Under the pieces are notes generated by a model, which did no database searches, had not been told where the DNA came from, and saw only the letters and a list, made by a program, of their open reading frames with translations. The translations under genes were made by a program, and so were the position numbers. DNA of 64,000 nt from Wolbachia endosymbiont (group B) of Parapoynx stratiotata (GTDB taxonomy: Bacteria > Pseudomonadota > Alphaproteobacteria > Rickettsiales > Anaplasmataceae), in NCBI RefSeq assembly GCF_947250635.1, contig NZ_OX366335.1, positions 1,481,409 through 1,545,408 on the forward strand, written 5' to 3'. Shown piece by piece: positions 9,698 to 17,705 of this stretch (position 1 is the first letter of the stretch; the number at the start of each line of letters is the position of its first letter).

Positions 9698-10618
9698 ATG
9701 GGCTATAAGCTAAGAAAAAGAGAATATGATTATAATGAAAGTTTATTTAAAGAGATAGGCATTCAAGTGCAAGAAGTAGAAGGTCGTAACTTCTTAGAAA
9801 TATCTAATATAATAGCAAAAAATTATAGAAGGTTATCAATAAAGTGTCACCCAGATAAACCAGGAGGTAGCGATGAAAAAATACAGGCCCTTAACAGAAA
9901 TAAAGCAGCGCTTTTGCAATATATTAAACCACTAAGTGGAAAGAATCGGGGATTAATCATTCCTGAGGAATTGAAAAGGTATTTACAATCAATTCAGCAA
10001 GGTCAGAATGATAAGCGTGCAGAGTATTATGCTGTTTTTACTCGGGTAAATATCCTACTGCTCATCTCGTCATTAGTGTCGTATATTTACTTGGGGTTTA
10101 AGCTATATAAGGCTGCTAATTTTACTGATGCACCTGGCATTTTGTTTAGTGCGACTCTAATAACATCTGTTACAACTTTTTTCTTATCTGTTTATTTGAT
10201 GTCTTCTTTATTTAAAAAAGCTATGGATTTGCAAAATCCTCAACGGGAACAAGGTGAAAATTTAGATCAAGAAGAGCTAGAAGATGAAATATCCAAAAGT
10301 AAAGCATTTAAATATCTAATTCTTACTTCCCAAATTTCAAATTATCTTCCTCCTATTTTATTAGTAGCAGGTTTGGTGTTACAGTACCAATCTAGTTGCT
10401 TAAACAGTAAAATACTCATCGGATTTGCTGCATTACTGGGTTGTAGTTTATTACTACACTTAGCAAGTGAAATCTACGAGAGAAAAGTTGTAAATCTTGT
10501 AAAAACTGAAGGAATAGGTGATGAACAAAATGTACCTATAGGAGCATCAACCGAAAAGCCAAGCAGCATTGTAAATCCTGATGGTGCTTTTAACGTCTCG
10601 GCTCATCAAGTAGGTTGA
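9698..10618 (+). CDS. J-domain (DnaJ-like) membrane protein
   Basis: A 306-residue protein. Residues about 12-75 form a J domain with YRRLSIKCHPDKPGGSDEKI; the Hsp70-stimulating HPD is at residues 51-53. There is no Gly/Phe-rich, zinc-finger or C-terminal substrate domain, so this is not DnaJ itself. Four hydrophobic segments follow (about 110-132, 142-165, 203-225 and 230-252), and the tail is hydrophilic. J proteins recruit DnaK; here DnaK would be recruited to the inner membrane. A strong promoter and ribosome site precede it. Its 3' end overlaps the convergent folC by 13 bp. Target unknown. Confidence 0.8.
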   Translation: MGYKLRKREYDYNESLFKEIGIQVQEVEGRNFLEISNIIAKNYRRLSIKCHPDKPGGSDEKIQALNRNKAALLQYIKPLSGKNRGLIIPEELKRYLQSIQQGQNDKRAEYYAVFTRVNILLLISSLVSYIYLGFKLYKAANFTDAPGILFSATLITSVTTFFLSVYLMSSLFKKAMDLQNPQREQGENLDQEELEDEISKSKAFKYLILTSQISNYLPPILLVAGLVLQYQSSCLNSKILIGFAALLGCSLLLHLASEIYERKVVNLVKTEGIGDEQNVPIGASTEKPSSIVNPDGAFNVSAHQVG

Positions 10619-11904
10619 TTATTCTCCATACTCAAATCTCTGGCTAAAAATAACGAGCCACAAATTAGTATGGTTTTGACGTTTTGAATAGAGGCTTTCA
10701 ATATGTGATTTGATATCGCATCGCCGATTGATTCACATTCAATAGCATTTATTCCTATATTACGAGCTCCTTCTCTAATTGAACCTGTACTTGTTGCTTT
10801 AGGTTCAGATTTAACACAAACGGCGCATAGTAGTTTGATATATGGCTTTAAGTGCTCTAAGAACTCTGCCACGTTTCTGTTACGAGTAACGCCAAAGATC
10901 ATATAGACACCTTCAGTAAAATTGTCTTTTATCCACTTAGCTAACACTCTGGCACCATCATTGTTGTGTGCGCCATCTAGAAATAATTGCCAATCTTTTG
11001 GTAATAAAGAAATTAAATTACCTTTTTTTATAGACTCTAGCCGCGCAGGCCAATAAGTGCCCTGTAAACCTGAAGCAATGTCCTCTTTTCCAATATCAAA
11101 GCCATATTTTCCACTTAAAATGCTACATGCTGCAATTGCGTTTCCTGCATTGATTATTTGATGATCTCCTTTTAAAGATGGCAAAGAAAATTCTATTGAT
11201 TGAATAGTCGATTGAAAGACCATCCTGTTATTCTGTTTTTCGCAATTCCATTCAAGTCCTCCTCTATACAGAGGAGATTTCTTATTTATTGCATGATGCT
11301 CTAGCGTGTTCATTATAGATTTTTCTTGTGGTGCTATTACGCAAGGAACATTAGGTTTCATTATTCCAGCCTTTTCACCTGCTATGGTTTCTACGGTAGG
11401 ACCAAGATATTCTGTATGGTCAAGGGCAATTGAAGTGATGATCGTTAGAATTGGATTATCTATAACATTTGTTGCATCAAGCCTTCCACCCAGACCCACT
11501 TCAACTAAAGTAATATCAGCTTTATGACGAGAAAAAGCTAAGAAGGCTGCAGTCGTTGCGGCTTCAAATAGAGTGATGGGTTGTTCTGCGACTGCTATAC
11601 GGCATTCTTCTAGTGAGTTATGTAATTCACTATCATCGATATCATTGCCTGCAATAACTATTCTTTCATTAAAATTCACTAAATGTGGAGAAGTGTAGGT
11701 ATGAACTTTATACCCTGCTGCTTGCATTATATATCTTAGAAATGATAGTGTCGATCCTTTGCCATTAGTGCCAGCTATGTGAATTATTGGCGGTATTTTT
11801 TTCTCAGGATTGCCTAATCTATTGAGAGAGCTTTTTATGCGATCAAGAGAAAAATCCTTTGGTCTACTGCCAAGCGGCTTAGGCCAATGAGGCATGTATA
11901 TCAT
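10606..11904 (-). CDS. folC: Bifunctional folylpolyglutamate/dihydrofolate synthase FolC
   Basis: A 432-residue Mur-ligase-type enzyme. The ATP-binding loop GTNGKGS is at residues 45-51, the family motif LVEVGLGGRLDATNVI lies in the middle, and the C-terminal domain contains LDGAHNNDGA. It adds glutamate to dihydropteroate and folates in the cytoplasm. The ATG at 11904 overlaps the stop of mlaC in an ATGA arrangement, so the two are translationally coupled. An ATG three codons later is an alternative start. Confidence 0.94.
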   Translation of the reverse strand: MIYMPHWPKPLGSRPKDFSLDRIKSSLNRLGNPEKKIPPIIHIAGTNGKGSTLSFLRYIMQAAGYKVHTYTSPHLVNFNERIVIAGNDIDDSELHNSLEECRIAVAEQPITLFEAATTAAFLAFSRHKADITLVEVGLGGRLDATNVIDNPILTIITSIALDHTEYLGPTVETIAGEKAGIMKPNVPCVIAPQEKSIMNTLEHHAINKKSPLYRGGLEWNCEKQNNRMVFQSTIQSIEFSLPSLKGDHQIINAGNAIAACSILSGKYGFDIGKEDIASGLQGTYWPARLESIKKGNLISLLPKDWQLFLDGAHNNDGARVLAKWIKDNFTEGVYMIFGVTRNRNVAEFLEHLKPYIKLLCAVCVKSEPKATSTGSIREGARNIGINAIECESIGDAISNHILKASIQNVKTILICGSLFLARDLSMENNQPT

Positions 11905-12485
11905 AGATTATTGTTAAATTTTAATTCATCTATTACACTTGCCATGCCGTGCGTGTCGATTTTTTCACTAAATTGAGAACGTTGATTAATAGCAATACTT
12001 ATCCCACTCATTACAACATCGTTTATTAAGAAAGAATTGTCACTTTTAGTCACTTTAAAGTCAATGTTTGTAAATTCCTCATCACCATAAGAAAATCTTG
12101 TTCCTATCAGACAAGTTTCATCGTCAACTGCTTTTGTACTCATTATGATCATTTCACTATTATTTATGTATTTATACAAAATTTTAGCGCACAAGCGCGC
12201 GAGATATACTTCATATTCTTTTAGAAACTCTTCTTTTTCTTTCTGAGTAGATAAATTCCAATATTTCCCTATGACAAATCGAGATATTCCTTTGAGGTCA
12301 ACATTATTCTGAATAATTTTCAGAAGTTCTTCTTGTACATGTTCTAGATTTTTTCTATTCCCTTTCATAGACGTGTTGTCTACTTGCTGCTTCATGGCAA
12401 GCACAAAAGTTTTGTGCCCTATACAATTCGCGTAAGCACTTGAGGAGATTATAATAAAAATGGTTAAGAACTTAATAAGATTCAT
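11901..12485 (-). CDS. mlaC: MlaC-family periplasmic phospholipid-binding protein
   Basis: A 194-residue protein with an N-terminal signal peptide (MNLIKFLTIFIIISSSAYA). The body matches the MlaC/Ttg2D fold: IIQNNVDLKGISRFVIGKYW, then FLKEYEVYLARLCAKIL, and a beta-rich second half (FKVTKSDNSFLINDVVMSG). MlaC ferries phospholipid between the inner-membrane MlaFEDB complex and the outer membrane; the other mla genes are not in this window. It is first in a two-gene unit with folC. Confidence 0.85.
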   Translation of the reverse strand: MNLIKFLTIFIIISSSAYANCIGHKTFVLAMKQQVDNTSMKGNRKNLEHVQEELLKIIQNNVDLKGISRFVIGKYWNLSTQKEKEEFLKEYEVYLARLCAKILYKYINNSEMIIMSTKAVDDETCLIGTRFSYGDEEFTNIDFKVTKSDNSFLINDVVMSGISIAINQRSQFSEKIDTHGMASVIDELKFNNNL

Positions 12486-12566
12486 AAGATATATTTATTA
12501 GCTATGATACTTAAAATGCAAAATTTAACAAAGGCAAAATAATGATCGCTAGTTTTAATATATCTA

Positions 12567-12596
12567 TAGACATACTCTATATAAATAATCTATAAT
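12567..12596 (+). promoter_or_regulatory. Strong promoter of the structured RNA at 12604
   Basis: TAGACA at 12567-12572, an 18-bp spacer and a perfect TATAAT at 12591-12596. Transcription would begin at the GGGG starting at 12604. Confidence 0.6.
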
Positions 12597-12603
12597 TAAT
12601 TTA

Positions 12604-12768
12604 GGGGTCTGTGCTATGCGTTATGAGTTAAGTTAAATTTCCCGAGCGATAATTTCTGATCAAGGGAATTGCCTCTGTTAATTTCATTGAAATTAGTACG
12701 TGATGCCCACCTTAACTTTAGGTCTCAGGAATCTACTAAGACTGACGGTAGATATGGATCCCTTTTCC
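12604..12768 (+). ncRNA. ssrS: Structured small RNA, probable 6S RNA
   Basis: The ends close on themselves. GGGGTCTGTG+CTAT at 12604-12617 pairs with GTAG-A-TATG+GATCCC near 12750-12764 (14 pairs including wobbles, one bulged A). The centre has an apical hairpin TAATTTC-ATT-GAAATTA. On the 3' side of the open centre is a small hairpin ACCT...AGGT in 'gcccaccttaactttaggt', as in 6S RNAs. A strong promoter sits directly upstream, T residues follow the closing stem, and the size is normal for 6S RNA. 6S RNA binds sigma70 polymerase. The structure is seen in the sequence; the family name is inference. Confidence 0.55.
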
Positions 12769-12781
12769 ATTATTTAGGTTT

Positions 12782-13243
12782 ATGTTACACCAATATAAAG
12801 AACAAGGTGTTTTTTTCTGCTCATCTCATGAGATATTTCAAGTTGTAATTGACGTTGAGAAGTATCCTGATTTTGTTCCTTGGTGCAAAGCTGTTTATAT
12901 AAAAGAAAAAACTGATAGCCAAATGATTGTGGACCTCCTTGCAGCTTTTCATGGCATTAAAGGAAGTTACACATCAGAAGTGACCTTCCTTTCTCCAAGT
13001 GGAACAAATGAAGGTTGGATAAAAGCTGTGTCGTCAAATGGAATATTTAAACATTTATACAACGAATGGAAATTCACTCCTATAGATGAAAGTAAAACTA
13101 TGGTAGAGTTCTATATAAAGTTTGAATTTAAATCCAATTTGTTTTCCACTTTATTAAACTCAGTGTATAAATACACACAAAGCAGAATAATTGCTGCATT
13201 TAAAGACAGAGTAGAAAGCCTTGCTAAACAAAAGTTATCTTGA
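12782..13243 (+). CDS. RatA/Coq10-like START-domain protein
   Basis: A 153-residue polyketide-cyclase/START-fold protein: HQYKEQGVFFCSSHEIFQVV, then DVEKYPDFVPWCKAVYI, and a C-terminal YIKFEFKSNLFSTLLNSVY helix region. In alphaproteobacteria this family is usually assigned to coenzyme Q binding (Coq10); in gammaproteobacteria the paralogue is called RatA. The ubiquinone role fits an organism with complex I. It lies just 3' of the structured RNA and 14 nt before the DsbA-like gene. Confidence 0.85.
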   Translation: MLHQYKEQGVFFCSSHEIFQVVIDVEKYPDFVPWCKAVYIKEKTDSQMIVDLLAAFHGIKGSYTSEVTFLSPSGTNEGWIKAVSSNGIFKHLYNEWKFTPIDESKTMVEFYIKFEFKSNLFSTLLNSVYKYTQSRIIAAFKDRVESLAKQKLS

Positions 13244-13257
13244 CATCATTTATATAA

Positions 13258-13989
13258 ATGCATAAATTCTTTAATAAGTTAAGTGTTTCCATTGTAATGA
13301 TTTTTAGATTATTGTTCTTACTTATTTTTATAAGTGTTAGTTCTGATGCAGCTATTGAACAAAACTTACCCAACACTCAAAAAACTGATGAAATAACATC
13401 AAAAGAACTACTGTCGCTATTGCCTGATGATAAATTATTAGGAGATCGAAAAGCACCAATTTTAATGATAGAATACGCCTCGCTCACTTGTTATCACTGT
13501 TCTCTTTTTCATAAGAAAGTTTTTCCTAAAATCAAAGAGAAGTACATAGATACAGGTAAGATGTTATACATATTCCGTCATTTTCCTCTAGATTATAGAG
13601 GATTAAAAGCTGCAATGCTAAGTTATTGCTATGAAAAAGAAGAAGACTATTTTAATTTTAACAAAGCTGTGTTTAATGCAATAGACTCGTGGAACTACTC
13701 TAATTTTAGTGATTTAACTATACTACAAAAAATTGCTGCACTAAGCAATTTGAAGCAAGATGTATTTAACCAATGCATTAATGATAAAAAGATGATGGAC
13801 AAAATTATAAATGATAAATCACTTGCAATTAATAAACTTGATATCACAGCTACTCCTGTATTCATCATCAAGCTTAACGATGATAAATCATATGTAGAGA
13901 ATGGTAAAATCAAACATGAAGGATATAGAGAGCTGGAATATTTCACTAATGTAATAGATGAGCTATATGGAAAAGCTATAGTGAAGTAA
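13258..13989 (+). CDS. DsbA-family thiol:disulfide oxidoreductase
   Basis: A 243-residue protein with a long hydrophobic N-terminal signal (about residues 9-31). The thioredoxin-like domain has active site C78-Y-H-C81 within YASLTCYHCSLFH. The helical insert follows, with the cis-proline loop in TATPVFIIK. It should oxidise or shuffle disulfides of secreted proteins in the periplasm. Wolbachia are known to encode two DsbA-like proteins; which one this is cannot be fixed from the sequence alone. Confidence 0.9.
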   Translation: MHKFFNKLSVSIVMIFRLLFLLIFISVSSDAAIEQNLPNTQKTDEITSKELLSLLPDDKLLGDRKAPILMIEYASLTCYHCSLFHKKVFPKIKEKYIDTGKMLYIFRHFPLDYRGLKAAMLSYCYEKEEDYFNFNKAVFNAIDSWNYSNFSDLTILQKIAALSNLKQDVFNQCINDKKMMDKIINDKSLAINKLDITATPVFIIKLNDDKSYVENGKIKHEGYRELEYFTNVIDELYGKAIVK

Positions 13990-14017
13990 TAACACTGTAG
14001 CTTACCATATAAAAACC

Positions 14018-14296
14018 CTATGCTGAATCATTATTTTTTGATACTGTTTGTTGCTTTTTACGCTCAAACTCTCTTTTTTTACTGTGCCAAGCATAATAAT
14101 ACATAGCAATTTTATTCTCTATTAATACTATCGTTCCATCATAAAATTGGACCATATCCATAACTTTTTTCTGAGCTTCGTTAAAGCGTTCTTTGTACTT
14201 CTCGCGATAAGCTGGATTGTGCAGTAATTTCACTCCTTCATTATTATTAGATTTCTTGCTTAACGTTTCAACTTCGTTAGCAATGTTATAAGACAT
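14018..14296 (-). CDS. Small conserved-looking cytoplasmic protein
   Basis: A 92-residue highly charged, mostly helical protein beginning MSYNIANEVETLSKKSNNNE. It has an excellent ribosome site (GAGGGGG) six bases before the ATG, which supports a real gene. There is no signal or membrane segment. It resembles small Rickettsiales-specific proteins of unknown function (possibly DUF2671), but I cannot confirm the family. It is convergent with the DsbA-like gene, with 28 bp between the stops. Confidence 0.65.
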   Translation of the reverse strand: MSYNIANEVETLSKKSNNNEGVKLLHNPAYREKYKERFNEAQKKVMDMVQFYDGTIVLIENKIAMYYYAWHSKKREFERKKQQTVSKNNDSA

Positions 14297-14363
14297 ATAA
14301 CCCCCTCTAATTGATTATAAAAATTACATTTTAAGAGAGATGTAAATAAACGATCCCTTAATT

Positions 14364-14391
14364 CTAGTATAACAATTGGTTATTATACTAG
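14364..14391. repeat. Inverted repeat in AT-rich spacer
   Basis: CTAGTATAA and TTATACTAG form a 9-bp perfect inverted repeat around a 10-nt loop. It lies between divergent genes starting at 14296 (minus) and 14548 (plus), so it could be an operator. The rest of this 250-bp spacer is AT-rich with nothing else visible. Confidence 0.4.
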
Positions 14392-14547
14392 TTAACCATA
14401 GTAAAATATATAATAATCTTTGTCACTTAAAATTTTACTTTATAAAATAACAACTTAAAATAAAAAAATTTTATTATTCTTAACTCTATTGTTATATTTA
14501 TAAATCTTATATAGATTAAACCTCCTTAGTTTATATTATAAAACTTA

Positions 14548-15225
14548 ATGCGTCATAACTTTAGCAGAAAATCCTTGTACATAAGAAGCTTATTTGCAAA
14601 AGAGTATAAAAAAATAGAAGAACATTGTACTCTTGATAAGAAACAACGTATTCAAATCACTCCTGAAGAAGGAAAATTATTAAATTTATTTATCAAAATC
14701 CATAAAGTTAAAAGCATAGTTGAAATTGGCACGTTATATGGTTATTCGTCAATTTGTATGGTAAAAGCTTTACCGAAAGATGGTCATATATATACAATAG
14801 AAAATAATCCTCAACACTCAAGAATAGCAAAAAAAAATTTTAGTGCTTTTAATCTAAGTGATAAAATTACTCTAATAGAAGGTGATGCACTGGAAAAAAT
14901 TAATGAATTATCAGCAAAGGCACCATTTGACATGATATTCATCGATGCTGACAAAAGTAGTTATCCTAAGTATTTAGATTGGGCAGAGTCATACATTAAA
15001 CAAGATGGGCTAATCGTTGCAGATAACACTCTATTATTTGATACAGTATTTTTAGAATCTCCTCCAAAAGAAGTATCAGAAAAGTCATGGCATGCTATGA
15101 GAGAGTTTAACGATAGATTGTCAGATGAAAAAAAATATTTCTCCATATTGATTCCTACTGACGAAGGAATGACTGTAGCTTTAAAACTCACGCAAGTTAA
15201 AAATCAAGGTCAGCGTAATGTCTAG
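14548..15225 (+). CDS. O-methyltransferase, caffeoyl-CoA type family
   Basis: A 225-residue class I SAM-dependent methyltransferase. The SAM-binding motif VEIGTLYGYSSICMVKAL, the acidic loop TIENNPQH, and the metal-site segment FDMIFIDADKSSYPKYLDW followed by DGLIVADNTLLF are the Methyltransf_3 signatures. The natural substrate in bacteria of this type is unknown. Its 3' end overlaps by 29 bp the tail of the broken glutathione S-transferase gene on the other strand. Confidence 0.9.
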   Translation: MRHNFSRKSLYIRSLFAKEYKKIEEHCTLDKKQRIQITPEEGKLLNLFIKIHKVKSIVEIGTLYGYSSICMVKALPKDGHIYTIENNPQHSRIAKKNFSAFNLSDKITLIEGDALEKINELSAKAPFDMIFIDADKSSYPKYLDWAESYIKQDGLIVADNTLLFDTVFLESPPKEVSEKSWHAMREFNDRLSDEKKYFSILIPTDEGMTVALKLTQVKNQGQRNV

Positions 15226-15676
15226 GGGGAGTTAAGCCAAAAACTCTCTCTAATAATATTTCGCGAAAACAAGGCCTTGATTTAACAATGGAGTACCATT
15301 CTTTTAAAATCTTACTTTTTTCCCATGGGAAACTATTTACGTAGTCTATTATAGAAATATGTGATGCTAAAGTAATATCGGCTAAAGTGAACTTATCGGT
15401 TGCAAGCCAAACGTTCTTGTTAATTAAGTGTTAGATGTATTCCATATGGCAAGGCAGGTTATTCTGAGCTGCATGAAGAAATCTAGAGTCAGGGCTGCGG
15501 TTAGTAATTACTTTTTCATTCATAATATACTTAGTAACTTCATTGTAAAATTTGCTATCGAACCAATTGATTAAAGCGCGTATTTTAGACTTAATAATAG
15601 TGGATGAACCAAGTAATTTGACGTCGCTATTGTAAGTCTCTTCTATATATTCACAAATGGCATTACTATCCGCTAT
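15197..15676 (-). pseudogene. Glutathione S-transferase, C-terminal half (broken gene)
   Basis: Reading from the IS boundary at 15676 gives IADSNAICEYIEETYNSDVKLLG, the GST domain junction. After a single in-frame TAA at 15431-15433 the same frame continues HLINKNVWLATDKFTLADITLASHI, a GST C-terminal domain, ending at a stop at 15197. The missing first half is at 29341-29523, ending NNFVIA. The flanking nine bases match 8 of 9 at the two break points, so one IS insertion site split this gene. Both the break and the internal stop make it nonfunctional. Confidence 0.85.
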
Positions 15677-16743
15677 GGCTTTGTTGCATAACACTTCATG
15701 TAGTGGTGGTTTACGACAAATTCATGTAACTATTTCAAATTTAGCCATACCAAAATCAGTAAATTTGTTAAGCAAATAACACTTGAGTAGCAGTTCCTTT
15801 TCACGATTAACCTCAGATTTGTTACGAAAATTAAATCCGAATATTTGTTTCAGTCGCGAGAAAAAACTTTCTATATAAGATCTTTTTCCGTAGTTTATTT
15901 GCCTTTTCCACATCTTTATATTATCTTTATCATATGACTTTATTAGTCTAATTGCAGCATTTCTCTCTGCCATATAGTCTAACTTTGGATGCTCTACTGC
16001 ATTATTTTGCAGAGGAATTTTTGTCTTTATCCCAAGTTCATTGCACAATTTATATAATTTCTTTCGGTTATATGCCCTATCTCCATACAGTGTGCTTATA
16101 TTATATTGAGCTTCAACTCTTTCAATAAGATCACAGGCTCCGTAATGATCAGAATAAACTCCTCTACTATATTTTGCAGCTATGACTTTTTTGCTACCTA
16201 TCTCCAGCATTACATGCAGCTTTCTTACCTGTTTATAACTGCGATACTTTCGCTATTTTCCTTACTGTGACCAGGGGTATTATTATAAATACTGATACTT
16301 GTACTATCTATGGCAATTTCAATACCTTCCGTATCATTTTTGTTAACTCTACAGTCACTGATCTTAATATTGAGTTTTTTTTGAAGCTTGTGAATAGCTG
16401 CAAATTTTTTCCTATTTGCTGCAAATACCCTTCTATAAACCCTACCGTTTGTCTTAAGCCAATTCTAAAGAGATTAGCGACTATATGCACTAAAATCACA
16501 ACTTTATCGCTATAAATATAGTTGCCACCAGCCATTTTTGGACCTTTTTCGTACCAATTCTCAATTGCTTCATTAATAAAATGAAAAATATTTCCCCTCT
16601 CTTGGAGAAATTTGTTATATTCATGGCAGTTACTGACTCTCATTTTTTGTGACATATTTTTCTTTCGTAGGTTAAATGCTTGTCTTATAGTGAATTTTGT
16701 CAGTAACTGCTAGCTCTTTTTACTTGAGTGATGCAAGAAAGCC
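15677..16743 (-). mobile_element. IS5-type insertion sequence, copy B
   Basis: A 1,067-bp element bounded by GGCTTTGTTGCAT at 15677 and its near complement (GATGCAAGAAAGCC) ending at 16743. The transposase lies on the minus strand. It is related to copies C and D but clearly diverged, as the proteins differ at many positions. The left flank (atccgctat) is the GST gene. The right flank (atcccagtg) is a palindromic intergenic repeat. Confidence 0.88.
15722..16655 (-). pseudogene. IS5-family transposase, frameshifted (copy B)
   Basis: The N-terminal part (16655-16308) starts MSQKMRVSNCHEYNKFLQER and covers YSDKVVILVHIVANLFRIGL. The C-terminal part (16210-15722) covers YGDRAYNRKKLYKLCNELGI and RSYIESFFSRLKQIFGFNFR, ending MAKFEIVT. 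The two parts are in different frames with a disrupted centre at about 16210-16310, so no single intact DDE transposase can be read. Programmed frameshifting is known in some IS5 relatives but was not demonstrated here. Confidence 0.85.
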
Positions 16744-16775
16744 ATCCCAGTGTCACGCACTGGGATGACAGGGGA
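16744..16775. repeat. Palindromic intergenic repeat at IS B end
   Basis: 'atcccagtgtcacgcactgggatgac' is a near-perfect palindrome abutting the right end of IS copy B. The nine bases next to the IS are the exact reverse complement of the nine bases left of IS copy E. Confidence 0.7.
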
Positions 16776-16829
16776 GGGACTACTCGAATAACACCTTTAT
16801 GGTGGCTTAAGTCACAAGTTCGTGCAATG

Positions 16830-16854
16830 ATGGTGCTCCTTAAAGAAGCACCAT
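16830..16854 (-). terminator. Hairpin downstream of virB2 pair
   Basis: ATGGTGCT and AGCACCAT form an 8-bp stem (extendable to 10) about 30 bp past the stop of the second virB2-like gene. No clear T-run follows, so termination is only possible. Confidence 0.4.
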
Positions 16855-16882
16855 TTGCTAATGTTTTGAAGCTTTATGCTTA

Positions 16883-17236
16883 TTATTTGCATATATTTTT
16901 TGTTGTATCCCATGTTTTACCATCAGGGCAAGCAGTTACACCATCTTTACAAATCACACCACCTGGTACTATTTTTGAAACAACTACAGGTGCACCAAAA
17001 AACACAGCAGTAAATGCACCGAGTGCAAAAAGCGCTGGCCATGGCATTCTGCCAAATATTGCCAGCAAAGCTGCACCAATTATCACTATTGTAATCATAG
17101 GTCCGCCTATACCGTGAGTATAGCCTACTATTTTGCATATTGTATTGGTTGTTGCATCATCAGTAACAGCAGCAGCAAAAGCATTATCAAATGCAAAGGA
17201 AAGAATTAAAGCTACAAGTAGAAGAAAATTTTTCAT
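16883..17236 (-). CDS. virB2: VirB2-like type IV secretion pilin, copy 1
   Basis: A 117-residue TrbC/VirB2-family pilin. It has a signal peptide (MKNFLLLVALILSFAFDNAF), a conserved CKI.GYTHGIGGPMITIVIIGA stretch and two membrane segments (about 48-67 and 71-93). The cysteine-containing tail ends in TWDTTKNICK. VirB2 forms the extracellular pilus of the VirB/D4 secretion system that Anaplasmataceae use toward host cells. It has a strong GGAGG site before the ATG and lies 20 bp after its paralogue, probably in one transcript. Confidence 0.88.
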   Translation of the reverse strand: MKNFLLLVALILSFAFDNAFAAAVTDDATTNTICKIVGYTHGIGGPMITIVIIGAALLAIFGRMPWPALFALGAFTAVFFGAPVVVSKIVPGGVICKDGVTACPDGKTWDTTKNICK

Positions 17237-17256
17237 TATGCCTCCAATAATTTCTA

Positions 17257-17577
17257 TTACTTATCCGCTACTGCACCGTCTTTACAAATCACACCTCCTG
17301 GTGTTATTTTTGAAACGACTACAGGAGCGCCAAAAAACACAGCAGTGAACGCACCAAGTGCAAAAAGCGCTGGCCATGGCATTCTGCCGAATATCGCAAG
17401 CAAAGCTGCACCAATTATCACTATTGTGATCATCGGTCCACCTATGCCGTGAGTATAGCCTATTATCTTGCATATCACCGATGATGTTGTATCATTTTTA
17501 TCAACAAAAGTATTTGTAGCATTTGCATCAAATGCAAAGGAAAGAATTAAAGCTACAAGTAGAAGAAAATTTTTCAT
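17257..17577 (-). CDS. virB2: VirB2-like type IV secretion pilin, copy 2
   Basis: A 106-residue paralogue of the adjacent pilin. The first 16 residues and the whole core from YTHGIGGPMITIV to VICKDG are nearly the same. The segment just after the signal (DANATNTFVDKNDTTSSV here) and the C-terminus (ending GAVADK) differ. The same GGAGGCATA leader precedes the ATG. Variation confined to the ends suggests surface-exposed diversity with the membrane core held constant, perhaps by gene conversion. It is the upstream, promoter-proximal member of the pair. Confidence 0.88.
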   Translation of the reverse strand: MKNFLLLVALILSFAFDANATNTFVDKNDTTSSVICKIIGYTHGIGGPMITIVIIGAALLAIFGRMPWPALFALGAFTAVFFGAPVVVSKITPGGVICKDGAVADK

Positions 17578-17705
17578 TATGCCTCCGTATTTAACGCTGG
17601 ATTATCTATCATTTTGATTAAATTTAAGTAAACGGTGAGGATTTTTTGCTTAAAAGTATGCTTTATTTCATTTAGAATACTTTTCTTAGTTTATTTATAT
17701 TACAA

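Noticed and set aside
12601..12780. tmRNA or SRP RNA in the mlaC spacer
   Set aside because: No tRNA-like ends with TTCGA loop and CCA, and no SRP GGAAGGAAGC-like loop; the fold suits 6S RNA better.
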